Source: Takifugu bimaculatus
Lineage: Eukaryota; Chordata; Actinopteri; Tetraodontiformes; Tetraodontidae
Assembly (NCBI GenBank): GCA_004026145.2
Contig: CP034996.1
Location: 8,369,891 to 8,433,890 of the forward strand
Reading direction: 5' to 3'
DNA: 64,000 nt
This document shows positions 34,735 through 46,300 of this stretch, in pieces. The notes under the pieces are model-generated. The model did not search any database. It saw nothing but the letters and a program-made list of their open reading frames with translations, and had not been told where the DNA came from. A program made the translations under genes and the position numbers. The stretch's first letter is position 1. Each line of letters starts with the position of its first letter.

Positions 34735-36311
34735 CATGTGTGGACTCCTGTTATAGAGCTGTCTGTGACATACCACAAAACTACCAAGATGCTATAAGGT
34801 CTACCAAGTCACAGCAATGGATAAATGCAATGAATGATGAAATTCAGTCACTTGAGGAGAATACATTCAAAATCACCCAGTTGCCACCAGGCAAAAAGGC
34901 AGTGGGGGGTAGATGGGTGTATACCCTCAAGAGTGATACTGATGGGTCTGACAAGTATAAGGCCAGATTTGTTGCAAAAGGTTATAGCCAAAAACAAGGT
35001 ATCGACTATTAGGAAACTTTCTCGCCTACAGCTGACATGACCACTGTTCGAGTTGTGTTGCAAAAGGCAGTGCAGGAAGATTTAGTTTTACATCAAATGG
35101 ATGTGAAAACTGCATACCTACACGCACCCATTGATTGAGAGGTTTATTTGGAACAGCCTGAAGGTTATGAGAAAAAGTCCAAATCAGGAGAAAAACTGGT
35201 ATGCAAATTGCAGAAGTCACTGTATGGTCTTAAGCAGTCAGGCAGGAACTGGAATACTCTGTTACATGCATATCTTACTGAAAATGGTTTCGAACAAAAT
35301 CCTGCTGACAACTGTCTGTACACAAGGGAAAAACAAGATGAAAAAGTGATTCTGATCATATGGGTTGATGATCTGATTATCGCTGCAAACACTGAAGAAG
35401 TTGTGAAAAGTGTCAAAATGATGTTCACTGAGAGATTTAAAATGAAAGACCTGGGGAAACTGAACAATTTTCTGGGAATAGATTTTAAACAATCAGATGG
35501 TCAAGTCACAATGACACAAGAGAGGTATGCCAACAAGATCCTATCAAGGTTTGGTATGCAAGATTGTAAGCCTCGAGAGACCCCATGTGAGTCTAAACTT
35601 GAATACACTGATGGTGCTAAGAAATTGGAGAATCCAAGGATGTATAGAGAGGCAGTGGGAAGTTTGATCTACCTGGCAACATGCACTCGACCAGATTTAA
35701 GTTTCGTGGTCAGCAAACTTTCCCAGCATTTCTCAGAGCCAAGTGAAGAGCACTGGAACACTGTGAAGCACGTGTTCAGGTATTTAAAGGGTACAACAAA
35801 CCATGGATTGTGTTTCAAAAAGGATGACACGGAGGCACTAGGTCTAATGGTCCATAGTGATGCTGACTGGGCAGCGGATGTCACAGACCGACGTAGCACC
35901 ACAGGTTACTGTGCCAGTCTTAGTCAGAAAAGCTCTCTCATTTCATGGAAGAGCAGAAAACAACCAACAGTAGCACTATCTACCTGTGAGGCAGAATATA
36001 TGGCCTTAGCCTCAGCTATACAGGAGTGTATGTACTTACAACAACTACTCAAGGGAATTGATAAATATCAGTATGCCCAAACCAAGGTGTTCGATGACAA
36101 CCAAGGAGCTATTGCACTGGCCAGGAACCCAGTTAACCGGCAAAGGTGTAAACATATTGATATAAAATATCATTTCATTCGTGAAACTGTGAATAGTGGG
36201 AGGATCTGTTTAAAGTATTGTTCCACTGACAACATGGTTGCTGACTTGATGACAAAACCAGCCACAAAGCTAAAACTCCATAAGTTTGCACAGTATTTGT
36301 TTGGCATATAA
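34735..36311 (+). pseudogene. Copia reverse transcriptase-RNase H region, interrupted
   Basis: This is the pol part in another frame from 34740. RT begins with the copia signature INAMNDEIQSLEENTF..LPPGKKAVGGRWV, then KARFVAKGYSQKQGIDY. It is cut by an in-frame TAG (35010-35012) and an in-frame TGA (35136-35138). From 35148 it stays open to 36311 with LYGLKQSGRNWN, the catalytic box IIWVDDLIIAA, GSLIYLATCTRPDLSF, and RNase H (HSDADWAAD..STTGY, WKSRKQPTVALSTCEAEYMA). With one frameshift and two stops, this copy cannot make its own RT, although the substrate motifs remain intact. Confidence 0.9.
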
Positions 36312-36431
36312 AGTGCAAGAAGAATGTGCCAATATGTTTTTATTTACTTTTGCACTGAATACCAAAGGGAGAATATTTTTGTTTATTTTCTACCACTGAG
36401 TGTACCACAATAAGCAAAGGTCGAGTGGGGG

Positions 36432-36664
36432 TGTTAAATGTGATATGTGTGCGTCCTTACTCATTGTGTCCTGCAGAGGGTAATGTTCACGGTGCGTCAT
36501 GGACATGACGTCACTACCTATGTACCTGTTCCGGTATAGTTGTGAAACAGAGCGGCAGCTCATTGCATCTCCCTGTCTGATTGATTAAATATGCCTAGAG
36601 GAGGCTAAAGATAATTCTGTAATCTGAGAGTTTGAATCTCCACCGCAAGGCACTCCGCTAAACA
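36432..36664 (+). repeat. Copia 3' LTR (233 bp)
   Basis: Starts TGTTAAATGT and ends GCTAAACA, directly followed by the CCCTC target duplication. It is preceded by a G-rich tract. See the 5' LTR for differences. Confidence 0.92.
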
Positions 36665-36850
36665 CCCTCCACCAGGGGTTGGGTCCCCGCTGTGGCCCAC
36701 AGCACCTGTCCACAAGAAAAAGAACAATTAAATTTCCAGCGGTAACAATTAGACGCGATGAGCACACACGCACCTCACACAGACAGGCAAATAAATTGTG
36801 ACCAAAAAGAACACAACATCAAACAAGAAACGAAAAGAAACGTAACCTAA

Positions 36851-38007
36851 TGTGGCAGGGCGTGGCCTACCCTCCGAACAGGTGTCCTATGGAGGTAGTG
36901 CCTTAATTGGTGGGTGGGGAGAAAAGGTTTATATAAGGCACTGCCTCCAGCTGATCTTAGTTGTTTTTCCCCGTTCGACGGTACGGCGGGGTAGCGGCTT
37001 ATCTGGGCGGTTCGACCGACAAACTGTTTCACAGCGCGAGCATGCTGTCTGGCAGCGCCAAGAAGGTTGGTGCTTCCTCCCGCCATCCTTCCACCTAGAG
37101 CGTTTTGCCGTGAGGGCACGCGCGCTAGTTTACCCTGGGCAGGTAAGGCGCAGCAATGCGCGTCACTGACTTCCCCGCACTCGGTCGATAAAGGTTAATG
37201 GCGCTGTCCTTGTTGCAGTTGACTGCCGGCTGGCGTCGGTGGGTCGCGTTGCCCCAGCGGGAACCCTTCACGGAGTGGTGGCGCCACCAAACAGTCGGCA
37301 CGGACTACCTCGCGTACTGGACCCACTGCTGCTTTGGCTCAGTCCCGCTTTTCGGGACTCTCTCTCTCTCTTCTCTCTTCCCCCCCCCCCCCCCCCCCCC
37401 CGGCGCTGAGACGTAGTGGTGCTGCCGAGGCGACCACGGAGCTATTACTTTTAATTTTAGACTCTTAACAGTACGTAAATTGTATCAATTTACTTTTGTT
37501 GGTTTTGTTGCTTTTTGTGTCTTGGTTGACGTTGTTTTCTCTTGGACGACCTGGTCGCCATTTATTCGCTTGTCTGTGTGAGGTGTGTGTGTGTGCGTGT
37601 GCGCTCGACGCGTCTGATTATCATTGTAAATTTAATTGTCCTCTTTTCTTTGTGGACAGGTGCTGCGGGCCACGGCGGGGACCCAACCCCTGGTGGAGGG
37701 CGTTTTTATCACACCTTTCGTGTGTAGTTTTGTTTGTAGTAGCACGGGTGTTTTTAGTTTATCTCCCCTAATTGAGTTTCACCTGCCGGTGGGGCCCCAG
37801 CCCTGTCCACCCCCTTTTGTTTGATGTTTGTACAGCCGAGTTATTTTGGTGTTAAGTTGGATTTAATTGTACTGCCTAACCCTCAATCCTGTCTCTGCCT
37901 CTGGAACCGAACCGTATCTGCGCGTGCCTGTTTCCGGTTAATTCCTGAAGTGAAATTCTCCAGGTGGCGTTGTCATCCACCGTTCCACCTCCCTCCACCC
38001 CGCCACA
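36851..38007 (+). mobile_element. Solo LTR, TGTGGC family, copy 2 (1,157 bp), nested in copy 3
   Basis: Begins TGTGGCAGGG and ends CCCCGCCACA. It is flanked by a 4-bp duplication CTAA (36847-36850 and 38008-38011) and inserted in the opposite orientation into the outer LTR of its own family. A TATATAA box lies near 36930. The poly(A) hexamer of copy 1 has changed to TTTAATTG. A run of 22 C (37380-37401) replaces a mixed CT tract present in copy 1. It has no credible ORF. Confidence 0.85.
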
Positions 38008-38551
38008 CTAAAAAGAGTAAATATCAGTTGATACAATTTACACACACTGTTAAGAGTCTAAAATGAAGGCAATAGCTCCGTGGTTGCCTCGGCGGCACCA
38101 CTACGTCTCAGCGCCGTTTCTCCGAGCGACGGGGAGCGAGGGAGAGAGTGCGAGAGCAAACAGAGCCCCTAAAGCGGGACTGAGCCAAAGCAACAGTGGG
38201 TCCAGTAAGCGAGGTAGTCTGTGCCGACTGTATTTGGTGGCGCCACCACTCCGTGAGGGGTTCCCATTGGGGCAACGCGACCCACCGACACCAGCCGGCA
38301 GCCAACTGCAGCGAGAACAGCCCCATTACCATTTATCTAGGAACTGCATAAGTGGGCGAGTCAGTGACGCGCATTGCTGCGCCTTACCTGCCCAGTGCAA
38401 ACTAGCGCATGCGCCCTTACGGCAAAGCGCCCTAGACGGAAGGATGGCGGGAGGAAGCACCGACCTTCTTGGCGCTGCCAGACAGCATGCTCGTTCTGTG
38501 AAACAGTTTCAGTTGGTCGAACTGCCCGGATAAGCTGCAACCCCGCCGTAC

Positions 38552-38947
38552 TATTTTTAGAAAAATGTGTCTCCTGAGCCAAACTGACGTTTTCTCCACG
38601 AGCAAACATTAAAAAAAGTCATAGGTTTGTAGCATAGGTTTTCATATGATCATGTTGCAATCACTTCTATTTTGAGAAAAATGTGTCTCCTGAGCCAGTG
38701 ACGTTTTCTCCACGAGCAAACGTCCAAAAAGTCATGTGACTCCAAGCATAAGTCTTCAGATGATTATGTTGCATTTACCTCTGTTTTGAGAAACATGTGT
38801 CTCCTGAGCCAAACTGACATTTTCTCCACGAGCAAACGTCAGAAAAGTCATAATGTGACTGCAGTAAAAGTTTTATTATTATCATGTTGCAATCACCTCG
38901 GTTTTGAGAAAAATGTGTCTCCTTAGCCAAAGTGACATTTTCTCGAG
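38552..38947. repeat. 118-bp satellite, segment between two LTR insertions
   Basis: About three and a half diverged monomers. They resume directly after the outer LTR and end at CGAG (38944-38947), the target duplication of the next insertion. Confidence 0.9.
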
Positions 38948-40014
38948 TGTAGCGCCTCTCTAGTGTATTTTACTATTTGAGAGGTGGCTAACCTGAGCTC
39001 TTTCTAAAATATGAAATAATGAATAAGGTTTCTGCAATGAACTTAAACCAAGGAATTCAAAGACCAACACAGTTTTAGCGGAAAATAAAAAATAAAAGAT
39101 TTACTCAACAAATAGATTCAAGAAAATAAACATTTGTAAACAGGCTTCGTTCACATATGTCAAATATGCACAATAAACAGTTACTGTGGGGCCCCCAATA
39201 AAGAAAATAGCCGGCAATACTTAAGTTACCGTAGCAGGCCTGGTTGCAGCTCGGGTACGTGGTAGGCTCCAACGTGTAACTGTGCCTCAGGTGTTACCTC
39301 AGGTGAGAAGAATAACTGCTGAAACAGGGGAAGGGATGCTCCAAAGGAAGGCAGGAAACTCCGGACTCAGCTCCACATCAGGTCACTCCACCGCGGACGA
39401 CGATCCACCTCTGCTCGGCTCCACCAGGTTGCTAGCCGCTAGCTCGTTAGCCAAGTTCAGAGTTAGCAGCCACTTAGTCAGCAGCTACGTGCACTCTCCT
39501 CTTCGTCCGTTTGTCGTATCGAGTTCTCCACTCAACACTTACTTGAAAGTCATCACTCAGTCTTCAAAAAGAGTTCTGGTCGAACACTAGAATGACTATA
39601 ATGACGAACTTCTATTACACTTGATCAACTTTTCCGTTTTTCCACACTCTCTCCTCTCCTCCGACTCTTCTCTCTTTTTTCGCTGTTCCTCTCCTCCCTC
39701 ACACCTGCGTATCAGCTTTTCAAAATAAAATACATTTTGTTCCACTTGTCTATTTCTTCTGTTTCCCGGGGACATTATAACATATACATTCACGGATAAC
39801 GCATCAAACATGTAATATGCATCTTGGAAAACACATATACTACACAGAACTCACCCCCTACCGCTAAATCATACTTTTAATCTGAAGTGGCCTTTTAATT
39901 ACTAACTTATTTATCATGAACTGTTTCTTTTTAGCTCTAGCTGCTATTTATTTCTTTATTTATTTTAACTGATGTCTTTTCTTTTTAACATGCCTGGTTT
40001 TACCCAGGGCTACA
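38948..40014. mobile_element. LTR-like insertion with TGTAGC ends in the satellite (1,067 bp)
   Basis: Starts TGTAGCGCCT and ends GGGCTACA, giving TG..CA ends and a 6-bp inverted terminus. It is flanked by the 4-bp duplication CGAG (38944-38947 and 40015-40018). Satellite lies on both sides. No ORF with recognisable motifs. The structure fits a solo LTR of a different family from the TGTGGC copies, but a non-autonomous DNA transposon is possible. I could not settle orientation because no clear TATA/poly(A) pair is visible. Confidence 0.65.
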
Positions 40015-40504
40015 CGAGCAAACGTCACAAAAGTCATAATGTGATACCAGCATAAGTTTTCTCATGATCATGTTGCATTCACCTTTGTTCTGAGAAAAAT
40101 GTGTCTCCCAACACAAAGTGAAGTTTTCTCCACGCGCAAAGGTCAGAAAACTCATAATCTGACTGCAGCATAAATTTTCATATGATCATGTTGCATTTAC
40201 TTCTGTTTTGAGAAAAATGTGTCTCCTGAGCCAAAGTGACATTTTCTCCACGAGCAAACATCAAAAAAGTCATAATGTGATACCAGCATAAGTTTTCTTA
40301 TGATCTTGTTGCATTCTCCTTTGTTCTGAGAGAAATGTCTCCTGAGCCATCGTGACATTTTCTCCACGAATAAACGTCAAAAAAAGTCATAATGTATTAC
40401 CAGCATATGTTTTCAAATGTTCTTGTTGCATTCACCTTTGTTCTGAGAAAATGTGTCTCCTGACCTAAAGTGACGTTTTTTCCACAAGCAAACGTCAAAA
40501 AAAG
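40015..40504. repeat. 118-bp satellite, right edge of the array
   Basis: About four diverged monomers (words GTGTCTCCTGAGCCAAAGTG and TTTTCTCCACGAGCAAAC). The array ends at about 40504. Divergence is like that at the left edge, 17045-17500. Confidence 0.92.
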
Positions 40505-41390
40505 AGGCCAAAGTGGGTTTTTGTAAAATTGGTGGCCAAGAAATGAGTTTCTAAATTAATATTTCACTCTTTAAAACAAATGGCAACAATAATATTGTAA
40601 TGATTTAACTCTTAAACCAGGATTCTAGAATTGACAGCATAATCACTAGATTAATTTAAATGTTTGACTGAAATAACTTTTACTATTATGATCCTGTGAT
40701 TTTTCCTGTTTTGTTGTTGCAGTTTGTTTCTACCATCGGGGGTGTTTCACCTTTTTTTCCCTGCACGCGCTGGCTGCTGCAACACCTGTGGCAGATCAGT
40801 TTGATTAGGAGTCTTTTTAAGCAGCTTACACCAGCTGATCAGTGTCACATAGTTTTACCTGTGTTGTCGGCAATTGAGCGTCTTGAGACTTTAGTACTTA
40901 CTGTTGGATTAATCCTGTCTTTTCTTCTTCTGTAGTCTCCATGTTGAAGAGCACCCGTGTACCATTGGACTTTGTAAATATTGTAAAACACTTCACTTGG
41001 CGATTTCCTGCCTCCTGTATACATTCTGGGTTCAGTCTTTGTAAAAGTGACCCTGACATCATAAATCTGTAGAAGTACAATATTTATTTCAAGGCATCAG
41101 AAACTGGAAATACACAAGCATAACAGAATTCTACAATATGTATATTCATGCAAATGACACCTTTTCTTTATTAAGGTGGTAATTTTGATTTTCTTTTTAA
41201 AAAAAAAAAAAATTCCAGCAGGTCTTTGATAATTGATTCAGCTACCTGTGAAAAGGTCATGAGGTGATGCTCCTGATGAGTCTGGCCCTCTCCCCCCTCT
41301 TTTTTCCGCCTTAAAATTACTCAATTTTCAGATTAACAGGTCACCATTTGATTTACTCTTGCAGTGGTATCCTTGTGGAGACACAAGGAT
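40505..41390. other. Non-coding flank between satellite and L2
   Basis: I recognise no gene or named repeat here. It contains one A-rich run near 41200-41212. Confidence 0.4.
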
Positions 41391-43135
41391 TAATCATATG
41401 TTATTATTCACGTCGGAGCCAACGACACCCGGCTTCGTCAGTCAGAGGTCACCAAAATTAACTTGGAGTCGGTGTGCAACTACGCAAAAACGATGTCAGA
41501 CTCCATAGCATTCTCTGGTCCCCTCCCCAATCTGGCCAGCGATGAGATGTTTAGCCGCATGTCGTCGCTTCGTCGCTGGCAGTCACGGTGGTGCCCCGAA
41601 AACCAGGTGGTTTTTATAGACAATTGGAGCACTTTTTGGGGAAAACCTGGTCTGATTAGGAGAGACGGTGTCCATCCCACACGGGATGGTGCCTCTCTCA
41701 TTTCTAGTAATTTGGCTAATTTTATTAGACCCAAAGTGACCTGACAATCCAGGGTCCAGACCAGGATGCAGAGTTGTAGTCTTACACACCTCTCTGCTGC
41801 TTCCATAGAACCCTCATCCACCAAAAATAACATATTTAACATTATAAAGGTAGTCTCTGTTCCACGGTTAAAAGTTCACCAAGCACAGAGCAGGGGAGCG
41901 GTCAATCACCATAAACTTATTAAAATTAATACTGAAGCACAAGTTGGAGAAACTAATATCACAATTAAGTGTGGACTGTTAAATATTAGATCTCTTTTGT
42001 GTAAATCCCTGTTAGTGCACGACCTGATAGCGGATCATCACATTGATCTTATTTTGTCTTACTGAGACCTGGCTTCAGGAGGAGGATTATGTTATCTTAA
42101 ATGAATCTACTCCTCCTACCCATCTTAATTAGCATATTCCTTGTGTTACTGGTCGAGGAGGGGGAGAGGCAGCAATCTATCACTCCAAGTTATTAATTAA
42201 TCCTAGACCAAAATATGGCTCCAGTTCATTTGAAAGCCTGACTCTTGGCATCAGTCATCTGAACTGGAAGGCAGAAAAGCCACTTCTGTTTGTAGTTGTA
42301 TATTGGCCCCCTGCTGGGCCACATTCAGAGTTCCTGTCTGAGTTCTCTGATTTCTTATCTGACTTGGTCCTTAGAACGGACAAAGTCATTATCATTGGAG
42401 ACTTTAATATCCATGTAGATGTTCTAAATGACAGCTTTAGAAATTGCTTCATTTCATTACTTGAGTCAGTTGGTTTCCTCAGCAGATAAACCAACCAACT
42501 CATAGCTTCAATCACACCCTAGATCTAGTTCTGAATTATGGTGTTGAGGTAGAACATGTGTCAGTGTTCCCTCAGAACCCACTCCTGTCAGACCATTCTT
42601 TGATCACTTTCACATTTATGATTAAGGATTATTCTATGCTCAGAACAAAAGTCTTACTATAGCAGATGTCTTTCAGATAATGCTGTAGCTAAATTTAAGG
42701 AAGTGATCCCTGTGCTAATCTCAGGACCACTGTGCGTTTCCCCAGGGATAAATCATTATAATCTTAGTCCTGCTGAGGTTGACTCTATTGCTGAAGGTGC
42801 AGCAACCTTACTGAGAATTCTGTTGCCCCCCTGAAAAAGAAAATGGTAAATCAGAGTAGGTGTGCCCCCTGGTATAATTCACATATCAGGACCCTCAAGC
42901 AGAAAGTGCGAAGACTGACCCGCTGTATAGTGTATTTTTGTGTGTGGTTCTGTGCTCTGTGCCTCTCCTCTCCTCTCCTCTCCTCTCCTCTCCTCTCTCC
43001 TCTTCATCTTCCTCTCCTCTCCCCTCTCCTCTTCATCTTCTTCTCCTCTCCTCTCCTCTTCTCTCTCTCCTCTCTCTCTACCCAGCCGGCCATCAGCAGG
43101 AGGGTCCCCCTACAAGCAGCTCTTTATAATTAATC
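41391..43135 (+). mobile_element. L2-like LINE, 5'-truncated, ORF1 esterase and endonuclease, RT deleted
   Basis: At about 41400-41744 is the C-terminal ORF1 with block HVGANDTRLR and LIRRDGVHPTRDG (DxxH), both features of an SGNH-type esterase. Next come CGLLNIRSLLCKS and VVYWPPAGPHSEFL..VIIIGDFNIHVD, the start and GDFN block of an apurinic-type endonuclease, with frameshifts. At about 42840 the pre-RT segment CAPWYNSHIRTLKQKVRRL is reached. The RT domain is absent, and sequence jumps through a (TCTCC)n microsatellite (about 42958-43075) to 3' UTR words (AGCAGGAGGGTCCCCCTACA). Non-functional. Confidence 0.78.
42958..43078. repeat. (TCTCC)n pyrimidine microsatellite
   Basis: Irregular pentanucleotide TCTCC repeat with CTTCATCTTC interruptions. 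It lies at the internal deletion junction of the L2 copy. The three overlapping Ser/Leu/Pro ORFs are artefacts. Confidence 0.92.
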
Positions 43136-43724
43136 CCAGATTGTGATTTGACAAACCTAAATATGTTCAAATTGTAACGTGAGTGTAAATCTGTCTTTGT
43201 GCTTGAACTTGGACTTGCAGGAGTGATAGCAAGTGCAGGTGTTTACAGAAAAAGTGGAAAAATCTGACCAATTTCCATGTTGCTCTGACTGCACCGTGGC
43301 TGACTCATCTCACTCCGTCTCCTGCAATCCTAAACCAAATTTGCTCTGGGACTAAAAGCATTTGTCCCTGCCATCACGGTACTCCTAAACGTCATACAAC
43401 ATGTCCTCACTTGCTGTAGTACTGACAACTGCAGGTATAATGATCCACTACAGACTTTCTGCATTATCGTGTATCCATGGTGTTCATTGATAATGGACAC
43501 TGCTGTCTGCGGAAACATATGCTCCACTTTTTGTAAGAGAGATAGTTTGATCATTTTCACTGATTCTCATTCAGTTTGTGGAAAGGTTTTTTGTATTTTT
43601 TTGCTCTTGGTGTGTCAATGCCAATGAGTACACTGTCTCTACATATAAGAAGGGAAAAATAATATATATCAAAGTCATGGTAATTAAAATGCAGAAGGGC
43701 AATAACAGAATGTCAGGGTCATCT
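43136..43724. other. Non-coding stretch, nothing recognised
   Basis: No coding motif or repeat family is apparent. The minus-strand ORF at 43330-43560 has no recognisable domain. Confidence 0.4.
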
Positions 43725-43950
43725 AATGTATAGGTTTAAATCTTAGTTATGCTGCTATAAGCATATCACCTGACAGGATTCTGTCACCCTGCTGGTTCAT
43801 GGCTGCCTATCCTCTCCTGTTTAATTTGAGTTTTTTTCCTTGCCACTGCTTGTTGGGGGTCAGGCCATGGGTTTCTGTAAAGCACCTATAGACAATTTTG
43901 ATTGTAAGAGATGCCATATAAATAAAGATAAAATGAAATTAAATCAGTTG
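43725..43950 (+). mobile_element. L2-like LINE 3' tail
   Basis: Contains ATGCTGCTATAAGCATATCA, then TTTTTTTCCTTGCCACTGCT, GGGGGTCAGGCCATGGGTTT and the terminal GCCATATAAATAAAGATAAA. This is the same layout as the tail at the left edge of the window. Confidence 0.65.
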
Positions 43951-44180
43951 AAAACCAAATTAAGTATTCATGATATAATTATCACTACTACTGAAGAAAT
44001 AGCACAATAACCAAAAATAAGACGATGCTTGCAAAATCTAGATGTCTGTCTTCTTTTCATTCGCTGTACGTATTTATTTTTCCCTTCCTCCCCACATAAA
44101 ATATTGTTTGATTTATTTTTATAATACTGTGTTTTTAATTCGGCTTTCAGACAACTACGTTACCTGGTGCTCACTAAAAC

Positions 44181-44691
44181 TGTCACACCCTGCTCCAGCC
44201 CATGGACTCAGTTCTTTTCCACTCCCCTGCTCACACCACACCCTCTGATCACACACCTGTCCTCACTCACTGATCACACACCTGCCCTCACTCACTGATC
44301 ACACACCTGCCTTCACTCATCAATCAGTTCACCTACCAGTATATATTCTCCAGCCTCACACTCACTTGGTGCCAGATTGTCTCTGCTATGCATGACCTTC
44401 CAGCGTTTACCTGCCTGTCTTCCCGGAATCGACCCTGCCTGTTCTACCTAACCCCCGGTAAATTAACTCTGTCTTCCGTTTTGACCACGAGCTCAGCCAG
44501 TCTCCCTCTGGATTGTTTGCCTGATTCTGCCTGCCTCCCGGTTACTGACTTTTTGCCTGCCTCTACCAAGTCCACTGCCCCGCCCTTGAACTGTTCTTTG
44601 TTTGCCAGATTGCAGTTAATAAACCAGTTGACTGATCATCAGTTTATTGCCTGTTTTGTATTGCACTTGGGTCCATACCATGCCCGTCACA
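44181..44691 (+). mobile_element. Solo LTR with TGTCAC ends (511 bp)
   Basis: Starts TGTCACACCC and ends CCCGTCACA. It is flanked by a 5-bp duplication AAAAC (44176-44180 and 44692-44696). A TATATA box lies near 44341 and AATAAA near 44620. Three imperfect copies of a CTCACTGATCACACACCTGC word lie at about 44245-44320 in the U3 part. The duplication length and ends suit a gypsy-type LTR. No internal region is present, so it arose by LTR-LTR recombination. Confidence 0.85.
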
Positions 44692-45135
44692 AAAACAAAA
44701 CAAGTCTGAAATAGGGACAACCCTCTGACTGCAGTATGCACATCTGGGCCGCACCTCAACACAGCCTCATGACTTATATACACTCCAAATGTCTGTTTTG
44801 TTTTAAAATATAATTTAGAAGGTTCTACATCTTCTGGGTGATCAGATTTTTGATTTAATCTCGAATGGGGGGGGGAAATCTATTTCCTGAACTATGCCAT
44901 ATTTTGCAAAGCGTCTCCGGCTATTATATTTGCGCAAATTTTCCACAAGATCTCGTGAGAATTTATTTTAGTTGTAGATATACACAAATAATTCTGTTCC
45001 TGTTACTTAGCAACAAGCATTTTTTGCTGACACACAAATAATACATTAAAATGGGACTAAAGATATATAAGAATAACATTTAAGTTATTAACATTTAAGC
45101 TTTTGCAAGTAAATTAATTTATAACGTTCTAAGCA

Positions 45136-45443
45136 GAGGAGCTCGGAGCAGAGCTGCTGCTCCTCCACGTTGAGATGAGCCAGATGAGGTGGCTTGGGCA
45201 TCTAGTTAGGATGCCTCCTGGACGCCTCCCTGGTGAGGTGTTCAGGGCATGTCCCTCTGGTAGGAGGCCCCCGGGAAGACCCAGGACACGTTCGAGACTG
45301 TCTCTCGACTGGTCTGGGAACGCCTGGGGATCCCCCCCGAACGAGCTGGAAGAAGTAGCTGGGGAGAGGGAAGTCTGGGCGTCTCTGCTTAGGCTGCTGC
45401 CCCCGCGACCCGACCCCGGATAAGCAGTAGAGGATGGTATGGT
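45136..45443 (+). mobile_element. Rex3/RTE-like LINE 3' end, 5'-truncated, with a 12-bp target duplication
   Basis: The ORF at 45175-45423 reads MRWLGHLVRMPPGRLPGEVF, then RACPSGRRPPGRPRTR and ASLLRLLPPRPDPG. This is the C-terminal end of an RTE/Rex3-type ORF common in fish. The 308-bp insert is flanked by the direct repeat ACGTTCTAAGCA (45124-45135 and 45444-45455), as expected for target-primed reverse transcription. Confidence 0.8.
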
Positions 45444-45455
45444 ACGTTCTAAGCA

Positions 45456-45471
45456 TTTATTTATATATATA

Positions 45472-45548
<77 letters not shown>

Positions 45549-45612
45549 ATATATATATATATATATATATATCTATATCTAGACATAGATCTATATCTAT
45601 ATCTAGATATAG
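45456..45612. repeat. (TA)n microsatellite with CTATA interruptions
   Basis: A long alternating TA tract with occasional TCTATA units, starting directly after the Rex3-like target duplication. Confidence 0.93.
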
Positions 45613-46300
45613 ATAAAATATTGATAAAATGATCAAACTATCTCTCTATTACTTTCAGATGAGTCAGATGAGTTTTTTTTTCTCAGATGAGTCAAGATCA
45701 TATCGACAACAGAAAATGTAAAATAGTGCAATACACACATCTCCCACTAGATGTCAGGAGAGATTAATGTGAGGATTTAATTCAAATTTGAGAGAATTTC
45801 CCCAGAATCTACCCACTCTGTCTAAAATGACGTCAGTTCTCCTCCCATCGCTCCAGTAGAGGCAAAGCTCGTTTATGATATGGATGATGAAACATTAATT
45901 CCCAAAACTTAAATAGCAGCTCAAATATTAAACTACTTTGTACTTTACATTCAGTAACGGACATCCAATAGGGTTAAACAAATGTGACACTTTTTGAGAT
46001 ATAAAATATATTACAATTATATGAAAACCTTAGAAATTTTTTAAAGAAGTGATTAATCCACTGTTCTCGCACAATGTGAGGGAAATATACCGGTTTTAGT
46101 GCAATCAAAATATTTACTGTTATTACTGTAGATAAAAGACAGGGTCTATAGAATTGAACACAGTGATCGCTCACTTAAAATCACGTTATCGACCTGAACA
46201 AATAATAGATTTTGACACATATATGTGAGTCCTCTTGTGTTTTGCAACGGTTGACAAAGAGTGGCCCACCCCTTACTCCGCCATATTCAATTCCTGTTAT

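Larger units (their letters stand above)
31876..36664 (+). mobile_element. Near-complete Ty1/copia-type LTR retrotransposon (4,789 bp)
   Basis: Two 233-bp LTRs, 31876-32108 and 36432-36664, differ at only 4 positions by eye. A 5-bp duplication CCCTC flanks the element (31871-31875 and 36665-36669). LTR ends are TG..CA in the right copy; the left LTR starts C instead of T. A primer-binding site follows the left LTR at 32110-32122 and a purine tract (GAGTGGGGG, 36423-36431) precedes the right one. The internal region codes for gag, protease, integrase, RT and RNase H in copia order (integrase before RT). It sits in the outer TGTGGC LTR. Short LTRs and few differences suggest a recent insertion, but pol is broken. 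Confidence 0.95.
31555..38551 (-). mobile_element. Outer TGTGGC-family solo LTR (copy 3), 5'-truncated, carrying two nested insertions
   Basis: Minus-strand copy of the 13865-15093 LTR, present in three pieces: 31555-31875, 36665-36850 and 38008-38551. Its 3' end (TGTGGCAGGG at 31555, read inverted) is intact and its AATAAA signal is present. The opposite end stops about 129 bases short of the full LTR, and satellite resumes directly at about 38552. No clean target duplication is visible, so the 5' end was probably lost with some satellite. A copia element interrupts it between pieces 1 and 2, and LTR copy 2 between pieces 2 and 3. Confidence 0.8.

Noticed and set aside
45175..45423. Small host gene
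   Set aside because: The peptide is the C-terminus of a Rex3/RTE-like ORF, and a 12-bp target duplication surrounds it.
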